A stretch of 64,000 nt of DNA from Streptomyces thermodiastaticus (lineage in GTDB: Bacteria; Actinomycetota; Actinomycetes; Streptomycetales; Streptomycetaceae), in NCBI RefSeq assembly GCF_014656135.1, contig NZ_BNBV01000016.1, positions 62,001-126,000 on the forward strand, in the 5' to 3' direction. The notes under the pieces were generated by a model, which saw nothing but the letters and a program-made list of their open reading frames with translations, did not search any database and was not told the origin of the DNA. Below are positions 52,574 through 60,173 of this stretch, in pieces (within the stretch, counting starts at the first letter, position 1; each line of letters begins with the position of its first letter). A program made the translations under genes and the position numbers.

Positions 52574-52723
52574 CTAGGTGTGCGCGATCACCTCGGTGAG
52601 GTCGGGCTGACCTCTGATGATCAGGACGTTGCCCGCGAAAGCAGTCGCGTGAAAGGACAAGGTGATCGGCACGACGACGTCGCACTCGGGACAGTGGACC
52701 TGCACCGTCGCGGTGGCTGCCAC
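52574..52723 (-). CDS. 49-residue zinc-ribbon-like protein
   Basis: A very short gene. It starts at a GTG (52721-52723) with GGAGGAGGCAGG just upstream, and encodes AATATVQVHCPECDVVVPIT and a second half ending TEVIAHT. The CPEC knuckle and a histidine suggest metal binding. The strong ribosome-binding site and its place within the leftward operon make it a likely real gene. Confidence 0.6.
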   Translation of the reverse strand: MAATATVQVHCPECDVVVPITLSFHATAFAGNVLIIRGQPDLTEVIAHT

Positions 52724-52890
52724 GCCTGCCTCCTCCGGTGCCCTGGCCCTCGGGTGGGCGCTGCCGGCTGCGGCGCCGCCCGGGGCCGTCGACGGCGCTG
52801 GTGCGGCTTGCGGTAGCCGGCTGTCGCACCATGGGTCTCAGCGCTCGTCATGCCAGCGAACGTGAGTGCCGTTGACGCCGAGTTCATGGG

Positions 52891-53718
52891 TCATGCCGTC
52901 TCGGACAGGTACTGCGTGACCGCTGCCTGCGCGCCTGTGAGGGTGTAGGCCGACCGACGTGCCCAGCCTGCGTCCCTCCAGCGTTCGGCCTGACTGGCTC
53001 GCTGCCTGACCTCTCCTGGTGTGGCCAGCGACAGATCGATCTGGTCCTGTCTGACGAGGTGGACCCACCGTGCGACAGGCTGGTGTCTGAGGTCTCGCCA
53101 CGTGGCCACGATGGGGGACAGGAGCAGCCACTCGTCGGCCAGTACCCGATCGGTGGTGGGCTCGGGCAGGGCGGCCACGGCGTACAGGGCGTTGTCCCTG
53201 CCGCCGTCGCCTCCTGCCACCTGCACCATGTCGGCTCGGTCGTTGACGAGCTGGTCGAGCTGTACGGCCGCGCCTTCGGCCTTGTTGTAGGCGGCGGTCA
53301 AGGCGGGGTTGTTCCAGTCGAGGCGCTGGGGGTCGAGCTGGGACAGGTCGGCGGGCAGCTTGGCCGCAGCCTTGCGGACCGTGGCCATGAGGGCCGTGTA
53401 CTCCTTCTGCAGGCCAGCGATCCATGCGGGGAGGCAGGCGCGGACGGCGTCGACGTACCGCTGGTCTGCCTCGTCGCGGAACCGGTCGGCGGCCCGCCGG
53501 GTGGCGTCGGCCAGCTGGAGGGCGGCGGCGTACTCGCGTATGGCCTGGGCGACGTCTGCGGCGCTGTCGGGCAGGGCGGGCGGCTCCGGGTCGTCCTGCC
53601 GAGCTGCGGCCTCCACGGCGGCCTGTACGGCTGCTGCTGCCCGCACCTGGTCGGGGATGTCGAGCTTGCGCCGCTCGGCCGCAGCCACGGCCTTCAGGGC
53701 AGCGGTGACAGGGATCAT
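52891..53718 (-). CDS. Hypothetical helical element protein
   Basis: A 275-residue, Ala- and Gln-rich protein, probably mostly helical (ALKAVAAAERRKLDIPDQVR; ADVAQAIREYAAALQLADAT). No catalytic motif or family is recognised. The start overlaps the preceding stop by 4 bp. Its last codons overlap the start of a further 18-codon open frame (52838-52894, ATGA overlap) that I do not call as a gene. Confidence 0.6.
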   Translation of the reverse strand: MIPVTAALKAVAAAERRKLDIPDQVRAAAAVQAAVEAAARQDDPEPPALPDSAADVAQAIREYAAALQLADATRRAADRFRDEADQRYVDAVRACLPAWIAGLQKEYTALMATVRKAAAKLPADLSQLDPQRLDWNNPALTAAYNKAEGAAVQLDQLVNDRADMVQVAGGDGGRDNALYAVAALPEPTTDRVLADEWLLLSPIVATWRDLRHQPVARWVHLVRQDQIDLSLATPGEVRQRASQAERWRDAGWARRSAYTLTGAQAAVTQYLSETA

Positions 53719-54365
53719 GCGGCGCCACCCCGGAAGAGGGCGTTGACCGCGGCCACGTCGGCGGCGTTCATGGTGGGCGTGGTGCCGCTGGCGGGGCCGT
53801 CCAGGTCCTGCTGGGCGAGCCGGTCGATCTCGTGCGCCTGAAGGGTGATGAGGCTGGCCGGCGGCGGGGCGACGTGGTTGAAGGCGTGGGTGACGGCCCA
53901 GTGCTTGTCGTCGGGGTCGGGGGTGGTGTTGTACTCCTCGGCGAGGCGCCGGAAGTCGGGCCGGGTGTCGGCGTAGGCGTCGAGGACGTCGCCCCAGCCG
54001 TAGTCGGCGGCCCTCTTGGCGATGGCGCGGGCGAGGATGCTGTCGCCCTGGTCGAGGGCGTGGCGCAGCTCGTCGGCGGCGGTGCGCGGGTCGTCGAGCT
54101 GGTTGGCCCGGTCGGTGGCGTTGCGTCGGGCGAGGAGGGCGTTGGGGTCGTTGCTGTCGGCGTGGCCGAACATGCGGCGCTGGAGGTCGGCGCGGCGGGT
54201 GCGCAGCTGGGCGGTGGTGTTGTCGCGCAGCTGGTCGAGGGCGTCCTGTGCTTCCTTGTACGCCTTGGCGGCCATCACCTGCTTGGCGTGGTCGCTGTAG
54301 ACGCGGTTGTTCTGGATGCGCTTCAGCTTGGCGTTGTAGGCGTCGAGGATCTGCTCGCGGGTCAT
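53715..54365 (-). CDS. Hypothetical coiled-coil protein, possibly phage-structural
   Basis: A 216-residue protein. MTREQILDAYNAKLKRIQNN and the following 100 residues are strongly helical and charged (LRTRRADLQRRMFGH), with an acidic, Pro/Ala-rich tail (TTPDPDDKHW, then LITLQAHEIDRLAQQDLDG). The pattern resembles scaffold- or capsid-accessory proteins of actinophages, but I cannot assign it. If so, it would be the only morphogenesis-related gene besides terS. Start overlaps the upstream stop. Confidence 0.6.
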   Translation of the reverse strand: MTREQILDAYNAKLKRIQNNRVYSDHAKQVMAAKAYKEAQDALDQLRDNTTAQLRTRRADLQRRMFGHADSNDPNALLARRNATDRANQLDDPRTAADELRHALDQGDSILARAIAKRAADYGWGDVLDAYADTRPDFRRLAEEYNTTPDPDDKHWAVTHAFNHVAPPPASLITLQAHEIDRLAQQDLDGPASGTTPTMNAADVAAVNALFRGGAA

Positions 54366-54598
54366 CGGTGGTTCCTTTCCTGGGTGGCTTCGGTGCGCGC
54401 GATGTGCTGCGCTCCGTTGAGTTCTTCTCGGATGGCTTCGGGTGGGACGAACAGCCGGACCAATTCGGCCATGGCGAGGACGACGGCCTCGGCGGTGGCG
54501 GGGTCGCAGCGGTGCAGGAGGCACTTCACGCTCTGGTCGTCGTCGCGGAGGGCCGCGGAGATGACCAGGGCCGCGGTCCGGTAGACCTGCGCGCTCAC
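54362..54598 (-). CDS. Small hypothetical protein
   Basis: 78 residues (SAQVYRTAALVISAALRDDD, LHRCDPATAEAVVLAMAELV), mostly helical. The GTG at 54596-54598 overlaps the upstream gene's stop, and its own stop overlaps the next start. No family recognised. Confidence 0.55.
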   Translation of the reverse strand: MSAQVYRTAALVISAALRDDDQSVKCLLHRCDPATAEAVVLAMAELVRLFVPPEAIREELNGAQHIARTEATQERNHR

Positions 54599-54774
54599 GT
54601 GCCGTCCTCCTCGTCGATCCAGTGGCGCATCTTGGCGAGGTGCCGGGCCTGGAGCCCGTGGGCGCGGTTTTCGTTCAGCTCGGCACGGCGTCGCCGGCTT
54701 CGCTCGCGTCGCAGCCGGGCCGCGGCTATCCGGGCCTGCACCTGCTCGTCGACGTAGTTGGCGGTCGTGGTCAT
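54595..54774 (-). CDS. 59-residue arginine-rich protein
   Basis: MTTTANYVDEQVQARIAAAR, then an Arg-rich helix (RRERSRRRRAELNENRAHG) and an acidic end (WIDEEDGT). ATG at 54772-54774; the stop overlaps the next gene's GTG. It is the first gene of the middle operon, downstream of the long inverted repeat. Its basic composition suggests nucleic-acid or protein binding. Confidence 0.55.
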   Translation of the reverse strand: MTTTANYVDEQVQARIAAARLRRERSRRRRAELNENRAHGLQARHLAKMRHWIDEEDGT

Positions 54775-54863
54775 GTCGGTGACTCCTGGTCGGTGGTGAC
54801 TGCCGGAGTGGGCAGCAACAGGGGGTGCGTGGGGGCTCCGGTGATCTTGTGACCGGGTGGTGG

Positions 54864-54945
54864 GTGGTGGGTTGTGGCGGGTTTTCCGAAACTCCTACGC
54901 GCGCACGCATGGGAGGTTTTGGGGAGACCCGCCACAACCCACCAC
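54864..54945. repeat. Long inverted repeat between primase and the next operon
   Basis: A 19-bp arm (54864-54882) is perfectly complementary to 54927-54945, and the 44-bp centre contains a weaker second inverted repeat (AAACTCC with GGAGGTTT). It starts 10 bp past the primase stop codon, so it may be a terminator. Its size and inner A-richer loop would also suit a replication or regulatory structure. Confidence 0.75.
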
Positions 54946-54954
54946 TTCCGCAGG

Positions 54955-56349
54955 TCAGGGCGCTTCGTCCTCCTCGCTGCCGGTGAGCATCAGCCCGAGC
55001 CAGACGGCTCCGATGTTGCGCTTCGCCTTCTCGTAGCCGCGGGCCTTCATGGAGGCTGCGAATGCCACCTCGGACCCGATCTCGTCGGCCTTGATGCCGT
55101 TGTCGTGGCACCAGCTGGACCAGGCCTGGAACAGCTCCCGAGCACGGACGGCACCGTGCCGGTTCGCCATGGTGCGCTCACTGAGGAAGCGTCCCAGGGT
55201 GTCGCTATCCGCCTTGTATTGCTCGGTGCGCACGCGCACCGCCTCGGGCGGGTTCAGTCCCTGCTGCTGGTAGTCGAGCCATCCGGCGTAGGCCCAAGCG
55301 AGCACGGCCGGGGCGGCCTGCTTCAAGCGGTCAGGCAGCCCGCTGTCACGTTCTTCTTCCGGGATGACGACATCGAAGGGGATGACGAGGAGACGCCGCC
55401 ATACCGCCGGGTCATCGCCGCTGACTGCTGGCAGATGGTTGGTCAGCATGATCAGCGTGTGCGATGGGTCGAAGGTGATGGGGTTCTTGTGCATGTAGTT
55501 GGCTTCGATGGGGTCGCCGCCGACGAGCCGCTTCATAGTGGCTTCGGCGAACTTGCGCCCTTTCTCCGTCTCGGAGCAGAAGGCCAACCGGGCGCCTCGG
55601 AGCCGCATCTTGAAGGCGCCGTGCCGCTCGTGCTTGGACTCCATGAGCAGCGCGGGGTCGACTTCGATGGCGTAATCTCCGAACGCGCTCGCCACGGCGT
55701 CCCGCAGCGTGCCCTTACCGTTCGCGCCGGTGCCGGTGAAGATGGGCATGACGTGCTCGGTCTGCTTGCCGAGCATGGCGTAGCCGAAAAGTCGCTGCAC
55801 GAACGCGCGCACGTCCTCATCAGGCAAGATGCGCTCCAAGAACGCTTCCCACTCAGGGGCCGACTCGTCGCCGATGGCGCCGCCGGCCACCTTCGTGATG
55901 AGGTCGGCCGGGTCGTTGGGTTTGATGGTCCCCTCGTGCAGGTCGACTGTGCCCGCGGGCGTGTTGAACAGGTACGGGTCGGCGTCAAGCGCCCGGGACG
56001 GCGCCGAGATCGGCTTCATGGCGCCAGCCAGCTTCAGCATCCCCTCGATGCCCGAAGCGCTTTCGGACTTGCGGACGTCCTGATACAGGGCGTCGCGTTC
56101 CTTGGTGGGCGGCATGGAGAGGACTTCTGCCAGAGCGTTCTTCGTGGTGGCGATTGCCGCCTCAACGTCGACTCGTTCCTCGTCGAGCTTCCAACGGGCG
56201 CCGTCCCAGTGGTGCCATCCGATGCCGTGGACGTGTCGCAGGTGGTCGCCGTGCTCTTCGACGAATCGCTCTGCCATACCCAGGTGACCGCGGTGGGAGT
56301 TACGGGGCAGGGGGACGATGTTCAGGCGGCGCGGGTTTGTCTCGGTCAC
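54955..56349 (-). CDS. P4-family primase-helicase (D5_N + SF3 helicase)
   Basis: A 464-residue replication protein. The N-terminal region includes the D5_N domain (YLFNTPAGTVDLHEGTIKPND), and the SF3 helicase has Walker A FTGTGANGKGT (about residue 213), Walker B-side ARLAFCSETEKG and sensor LIMLTNHLP. No N-terminal Toprim/AEP primase domain is evident, so it may act as helicase/loader or depend on host primase. The GTG at 56347-56349 follows AGGAGG and overlaps the upstream stop. It probably replicates the excised element. Confidence 0.88.
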   Translation of the reverse strand: MTETNPRRLNIVPLPRNSHRGHLGMAERFVEEHGDHLRHVHGIGWHHWDGARWKLDEERVDVEAAIATTKNALAEVLSMPPTKERDALYQDVRKSESASGIEGMLKLAGAMKPISAPSRALDADPYLFNTPAGTVDLHEGTIKPNDPADLITKVAGGAIGDESAPEWEAFLERILPDEDVRAFVQRLFGYAMLGKQTEHVMPIFTGTGANGKGTLRDAVASAFGDYAIEVDPALLMESKHERHGAFKMRLRGARLAFCSETEKGRKFAEATMKRLVGGDPIEANYMHKNPITFDPSHTLIMLTNHLPAVSGDDPAVWRRLLVIPFDVVIPEEERDSGLPDRLKQAAPAVLAWAYAGWLDYQQQGLNPPEAVRVRTEQYKADSDTLGRFLSERTMANRHGAVRARELFQAWSSWCHDNGIKADEIGSEVAFAASMKARGYEKAKRNIGAVWLGLMLTGSEEDEAP

Positions 56350-56822
56350 GCAGCCTCCTGGTGCTCATAGGTCAGATACTTCCCCGGCTGTCCGGGGATG
56401 CGGATGGGCGGCCAGCCAGAGGTGGCCTTCAGCTGGTGGGGCGGGTAGGGCTTGGCGAGCGCGTCCAGCTCGGCGCGTGTGCGGTGGCCGACGAAGTTGG
56501 GCCTGATGCCCAGGTTCTTGAGCCAGTTGACGAGTTCTTCCTCGTCGCCGTACTTCCGCCACATCTCGGCGGCCTCGAGGGCTCCGGCCAGCCGGCGAGG
56601 GTCATCCGGAGGGAGGGCGATCCACGCACGGCTGCCGTACTTGGGGAAGTCGCGCGCGCACCAGGCGGCTTTGGCGTTGGCCCACAGTTCGGTGAGGACG
56701 TCAGCCGTGGCCGCTTCGCTCGTCCCCTCGGGCTGCGGTACGGTGGCTTCAGCTTCGCCGCCCGCGAGGTTCTTCTGAAACGCCCCGGCTACCACCCGGG
56801 GCGTTTCTGCGTTCCTGGTCAT
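56346..56822 (-). CDS. DUF2742-like element protein
   Basis: 158 residues. The central WCARDFPKYGSRAWIALPPDDPRRLAGALEAAEMW matches the DUF2742 pattern known from mycobacterial prophages phiRv1/phiRv2 and other actinobacterial elements. A C-terminal region (RPNFVGHRTRAELDALAKPYPP) follows. Function unknown; always near excision or replication genes in my recollection. It overlaps xis upstream and primase downstream by 4 bp each. Confidence 0.65.
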   Translation of the reverse strand: MTRNAETPRVVAGAFQKNLAGGEAEATVPQPEGTSEAATADVLTELWANAKAAWCARDFPKYGSRAWIALPPDDPRRLAGALEAAEMWRKYGDEEELVNWLKNLGIRPNFVGHRTRAELDALAKPYPPHQLKATSGWPPIRIPGQPGKYLTYEHQEAA

Positions 56823-57019
56823 GCCGCGGCGCCTCCGGCCTGCGCCTGCTCGGCGTCCCAGGCGTCGAGGATCGCCACGTTGTAGAGCACCTTCCGGCCG
56901 CGCTTGACGCCGCCGGGGATGTATCCGATGTGCCGCCAGTACCGGACCGTGCTCGGGGCGGTCCTGTAGCGCGCTGCGACTTCGTTGGTTGTGAGGTACT
57001 TCGGTGCGCTCACCGTCAC
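56819..57019 (-). CDS. xis: Excisionase/MerR-type helix-turn-helix protein
   Basis: 66 residues. YLTTNEVAARYRTAPSTVRYWRHIGYIPG is the winged helix (HTH_17), followed by a basic wing GVKRGRKVLYN. Proteins of this size beside a tyrosine integrase act as recombination directionality factors. GAGGAG six bases upstream points to the GTG at 57017-57019 as start. First gene of the xis-DUF2742-primase operon, divergent from the repressor. Confidence 0.75.
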   Translation of the reverse strand: MTVSAPKYLTTNEVAARYRTAPSTVRYWRHIGYIPGGVKRGRKVLYNVAILDAWDAEQAQAGGAAA

Positions 57020-57046
57020 CACTGACTCCTCATGCAACTCGCATCT

Positions 57047-57065
57047 TCACTGAGTGATGATTCAC
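57047..57065. promoter_or_regulatory. Overlapping palindromes between xis and the repressor gene
   Basis: TCACT-G-AGTGA (57047-57057) overlaps GTGA-TGAT-TCAC (57054-57065). The sites sit between the divergent promoters and are natural operators for the XRE-type repressor, controlling lysogeny-like maintenance against excision and replication. Confidence 0.55.
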
Positions 57066-57110
57066 GCTAGCATCGTTGATCGCACGAGGGGAAGTAGGTA
57101 CCTTCATCTG

Positions 57111-57581
57111 GTGCAGATCGATGAGGTGGGACGAGAGTTCGGCGTGCTCGTGCGCAAGGCACGAGAGGCGCGTCAGTGGACCCAGGCGGACCTGGCAGAG
57201 AAGCTGAGCAGGCTGCTGGGGCGGGAAGTGCCGACGCTCGCTGTGACGCGTACTGAGTCAGCGAAGAGGCCAGTCCCGCTCGCCGAGGCTGCGGCACTGG
57301 CGCAGCTGTTGAACCTGGAGCTGGATCCTCTGCTGAATCCGGCTCCGGTCACCGGCTCGCGTGATGAACTCAGGCGGCGCATCGATCAGGTGCGCGCTGA
57401 GATCAACGAGCTGTTCCAGAGCGAGGTGCAGTTGATGGCTACCTACGCGTCGGCCGGTCAGCAGCTGCGGCGGGTCCGGACGCGTAAGGACGAGCTGGAA
57501 CGCGAGCTGCAGGCTCTTGAGCGGGCGGCAGGGAAGGACAGTCGTGGCGAGCAAGAACATCGCGAAACGCCCGAACGGTAA
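57111..57581 (+). CDS. XRE-family repressor, probable element master regulator
   Basis: 156 residues. GVLVRKAREARQWTQADLAEKLSRLLGREVPTLAVTRTESAKRPV is a Cro/CI helix-turn-helix with an unusually long turn, and the C-terminal half (RRRIDQVRAEINELFQSEVQLM ... KDELERELQALERA) is a coiled coil. The GTG at 57111, possibly leaderless, is preferred over an ATG at 57054, which would lie inside the operator. It overlaps the integrase start by 38 bp and is probably co-transcribed with it. Confidence 0.75.
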   Translation: MQIDEVGREFGVLVRKAREARQWTQADLAEKLSRLLGREVPTLAVTRTESAKRPVPLAEAAALAQLLNLELDPLLNPAPVTGSRDELRRRIDQVRAEINELFQSEVQLMATYASAGQQLRRVRTRKDELERELQALERAAGKDSRGEQEHRETPER

Positions 57582-58662
57582 GTGGCGCGCTCGGTACCGG
57601 GACCTGGCGGGCAAGGAGCATGCCCGGCACTTCGAGCGGAAGCTGGACGCCGAGCGCTGGCTCGACGAGGTGACGGCGGCGCTGGTCACCGGTCAGTACG
57701 TCGACCCGGCGAGTCAGAAGATGACCGTCGACCAGTGGTGCGATGCGTGGTTGGAGACCTACGCGCACCGGGCGTCGACGGAGCGGCAGGCCCGCGTGCA
57801 CCTGGCCCGGATCCGGAAGGAGTTCGGGCCTTTGCCGTTGATGGCCGTGGACTCGATGGCCGTGAAGCGGTGGATGGCCAAGTTGAAGCGCGAGGGCCTG
57901 TCGGACTCCTACCGCTTCGCGCTGCACGGCCGGCTGTCCCAGGTGCTCGCTGACGCTGTGCACGCGCGGAAGCTGGCCAGCAACCCGTGCAGCCGGCGCA
58001 CGACACCGGGGGCAGGGAAGCCGCGGCCCTACGTGGCCACCGAGGCGCAGCTGTGGGCGCTGTACGAGGCTGCGGAACCGAAGTACCGGCCCGCGATCCT
58101 GCTCGGCGCGTTCGCCGGCCTGCGCGTCGCCGAGGCTTGCGGCCTGCGGGTCGGCGACGTCGATCTGGACGCCCGGGTCATCAATCCGGCCGTGCAGTAC
58201 CCGGCGGAGCCGCTGAAGACGGAGATGAGCCGGACGGCCGTCCCGATCCCGGACGTGTTCGTCGGCCAGCTGAAGCGGCTACTGGACGGCCGCGAGGACG
58301 GATGGGTCGTCGTCGACGACGACGGCGGCCAGCTGGGGCCGTGGAAGGTCGAGCGGCACATGCGCCGGATCCGGAAGGCGGTACCCGGTCTGCCCGAGGG
58401 TTTCCGCTTCCACGACCTCCGCCACTTCTACGCCTCCATGCTCATCGCGGGGGGCGCGGACGTGAAGGTCGTGCAGCACCGGCTGCGGCACTCGTCGGCG
58501 ACCACGACGCTGAACACTTACAGTCACCTCTGGCCCGACTCTGACGAGTCCACCCGGGCCACTGTCGAGCGCGTCATGGCGTCCATGATCAACAAAAATG
58601 CGGACCCTCTGCGGACTGGTGGAGAGTCCGCAGAGGGTCCGTGCAGCTCAGAGCCTAGGTAG
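57544..58662 (+). CDS. int: Tyrosine-type site-specific integrase
   Basis: A 372-residue recombinase. An arm-binding N-terminus (KNIAKRPNGKWRARYRD) and a core-binding domain (MTVDQWCDAWLETYA) precede the catalytic domain. Arg is in LLGAFAGLRVAEACGLRVGDVD, then FHDLRHFYAS (H-x-x-R), RHSSATTTLNTYSHLWPD (His and the nucleophilic Tyr). The GTG at 57544 follows GGAAGG. The gene ends 3 bp from attR and enters the 26-bp repeat in glnA; it should integrate and, with Xis, excise the element. Confidence 0.93.
   Translation: MASKNIAKRPNGKWRARYRDLAGKEHARHFERKLDAERWLDEVTAALVTGQYVDPASQKMTVDQWCDAWLETYAHRASTERQARVHLARIRKEFGPLPLMAVDSMAVKRWMAKLKREGLSDSYRFALHGRLSQVLADAVHARKLASNPCSRRTTPGAGKPRPYVATEAQLWALYEAAEPKYRPAILLGAFAGLRVAEACGLRVGDVDLDARVINPAVQYPAEPLKTEMSRTAVPIPDVFVGQLKRLLDGREDGWVVVDDDGGQLGPWKVERHMRRIRKAVPGLPEGFRFHDLRHFYASMLIAGGADVKVVQHRLRHSSATTTLNTYSHLWPDSDESTRATVERVMASMINKNADPLRTGGESAEGPCSSEPR
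58601..58641. terminator. Perfect hairpin at the int 3' end; new terminator for glnA
   Basis: A perfect 17-bp stem (58601-58617 with 58625-58641) and 7-nt loop lie inside the last codons of int and 25 bp past the glnA stop. It can end both convergent transcripts and replaces the chromosomal hairpin now 14.8 kb away at 43789-43826. Confidence 0.8.
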
Positions 58663-58665
58663 GGC

Positions 58666-58691
58666 TCACACGTCGAAGTACAGCTCGAACT
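58666..58691. repeat. Attachment site repeat, right copy (attR), within glnA
   Basis: A 26-bp copy identical to 43869-43894 and forming the last codons and stop of glnA. Because the element's end duplicates this sequence, the glnA reading frame is intact. Confidence 0.92.
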
Positions 58692-60075
58692 CGTGCGGGT
58701 GCGGACGCAGCTGCAGCGGGGCGATCTCGTTGGTGCGCTTGAAGTCGATCCACGTCTCGATCAGGTCGGACGTGAACACGTCGCCCTGGAGCAGGTACTC
58801 GTGGTCCTCCTCCAGCGCGTCGAGGACGGCGCCGAGCGAGGTCGGGACCTGGGCGACGTTGGCGTGCTCCTCGGGAGCCAGCTCGTACAGGTCCTTGTCG
58901 ATCGGCTCGGCCGGCTCGATCTTGTTCTTGATGCCGTCCAGGCCGGCCAGCAGCAGCGCGGAGAAGGCCAGGTACGGGTTGCCGGAGGAGTCGGGCGCGC
59001 GGAACTCCACGCGCTTGGCCTTCGGGTTCGAGCCGGTGATCGGGATGCGCATCGCGGCGGAGCGGTTGCGCTGCGAGTACACCAGGTTCACCGGAGCCTC
59101 GAAGCCCGGCACCAGGCGGTGGTAGGAGTTCACCGTCGGGTTGGTGAAGGCCAGCAGCGACGGGGCGTGCTTGAGGATGCCGCCGATGTAGTAGCGGGCG
59201 GTGTCCGACAGGCCCGCGTACCCGGCCTCGTCGTAGAACAGCGGCTCGCCGTTGCTCCACAGCGACTGGTGCACGTGCATGCCCGAGCCGTTGTCCCCGA
59301 AGATCGGCTTCGGCATGAAGGTCGCCGTCTTGCCGTTGCGCCAGGCGACGTTCTTCACGATGTACTTGAACAGCTGCAGGTCGTCGGCGGCGGCGAGCAG
59401 CGTGTTGAACCGGTAGTTGATCTCGGCCTGGCCGGCGGTGCCGACCTCGTGGTGCTGGCGCTCGACCTGCAGGCCGGCCCGGTTCAGCTCCAGGGTGATC
59501 TCGGCACGCAGGTCGGCGAAGTGGTCGACCGGCGGGACCGGGAAGTAACCGCCCTTGTAGCGGACCTTGTACCCGCGGTTCTCCTCGAGCGCGCCGGTGT
59601 TCCAGGCGCCCGCCTCGGAGTCGATGTGGTAGAAGGCCTCGTTCTCGGCGGTCTTGAACCGCACCGAGTCGAAGACGTAGAACTCCGCCTCCGGACCGAA
59701 GTACGCGGTGTCGGCGATGCCGGTGGAGGCCAGGTACGCCTCCGCCTTGCGGGCGACGTTGCGCGGGTCACGGGAGTACTGCTCGCCCGTGATCGGGTCG
59801 TGGATGAAGAAGTTGATGTTGAGGGTCGTGTCCTTGCGGAACGGGTCGATGCGCGCGGTGGACAGGTCGGCGCGCAGGGCCATGTCGGACTCGTGAATGG
59901 CCTGGAATCCACGGATCGAGGATCCGTCGAAGGCCAGCTCCTCGTCCGGGTCGAACGCCTCAGCGGGCACGGTGAAGTGCTGCATGACGCCCGGCAGGTC
60001 GCAGAAGCGGACATCGATGAACCTGACGTCCTTGTCCGCGATGAACTTCTTGGCCTCGTCGGCGTTCTGGAACAT
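58666..60075 (-). CDS. glnA: Glutamine synthetase I
   Basis: A 469-residue GSI enzyme, the main ammonium-assimilating glutamine synthetase (glutamate + NH3 + ATP to glutamine). Motifs: RFCDLPG in the N-terminal grasp, DGSSIRGF, EAEFYVFD, the ATP site ATFMPKPIFGDNGSGMHVHQS, NRSAAMRIPI, and the adenylylation loop DKDLYELAPEE whose Tyr is the GlnE target. Length and C-terminus (HEFELYFDV) are typical. It keeps a GlnR-type promoter. The element occupies its 3' attachment site without altering the protein. Confidence 0.97.
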   Translation of the reverse strand: MFQNADEAKKFIADKDVRFIDVRFCDLPGVMQHFTVPAEAFDPDEELAFDGSSIRGFQAIHESDMALRADLSTARIDPFRKDTTLNINFFIHDPITGEQYSRDPRNVARKAEAYLASTGIADTAYFGPEAEFYVFDSVRFKTAENEAFYHIDSEAGAWNTGALEENRGYKVRYKGGYFPVPPVDHFADLRAEITLELNRAGLQVERQHHEVGTAGQAEINYRFNTLLAAADDLQLFKYIVKNVAWRNGKTATFMPKPIFGDNGSGMHVHQSLWSNGEPLFYDEAGYAGLSDTARYYIGGILKHAPSLLAFTNPTVNSYHRLVPGFEAPVNLVYSQRNRSAAMRIPITGSNPKAKRVEFRAPDSSGNPYLAFSALLLAGLDGIKNKIEPAEPIDKDLYELAPEEHANVAQVPTSLGAVLDALEEDHEYLLQGDVFTSDLIETWIDFKRTNEIAPLQLRPHPHEFELYFDV

Positions 60076-60173
60076 CCAGCTCCTCCTACTCCCGACCGTC
60101 CCGCCGGGGGTGGTAGATCGTTCGTGCGGCCAGTTGCGGGTGGCACACGCTGCCTTGACCCTAGAGACGGGTG

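Larger units (their letters stand above)
43869..58691. mobile_element. Integrated element at the 3' end of glnA; candidate phage satellite
   Basis: The 14.8-kb segment is bounded by a 26-bp perfect direct repeat that equals the last 26 bases of glnA. It carries a tyrosine integrase abutting one repeat, a repressor, excisionase, DUF2742-like protein, P4-type primase-helicase and terminase small subunit. A two-array repeat region and cargo genes occupy the other half. No large terminase, portal, capsid, tail or lysis gene and no TraB-type DNA translocase is found, which argues against a full prophage and a conjugative AICE. Order and content resemble phage-inducible chromosomal islands. A remnant of a degraded prophage is the main alternative. 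Confidence 0.88.

Noticed and set aside
52838..52894. 18-codon peptide gene overlapping the 52891-53718 stop
   Set aside because: ATGA coupling is suggestive, but too short to support without conservation; noted in findings only.
43869..58691. Conjugative AICE (pSAM2/SLP1 type)
   Set aside because: No TraB/FtsK-like translocase, spread genes, RepSA-type initiator or Nudix/Pra gene is found; terS and a P4-type primase point to a phage satellite instead.
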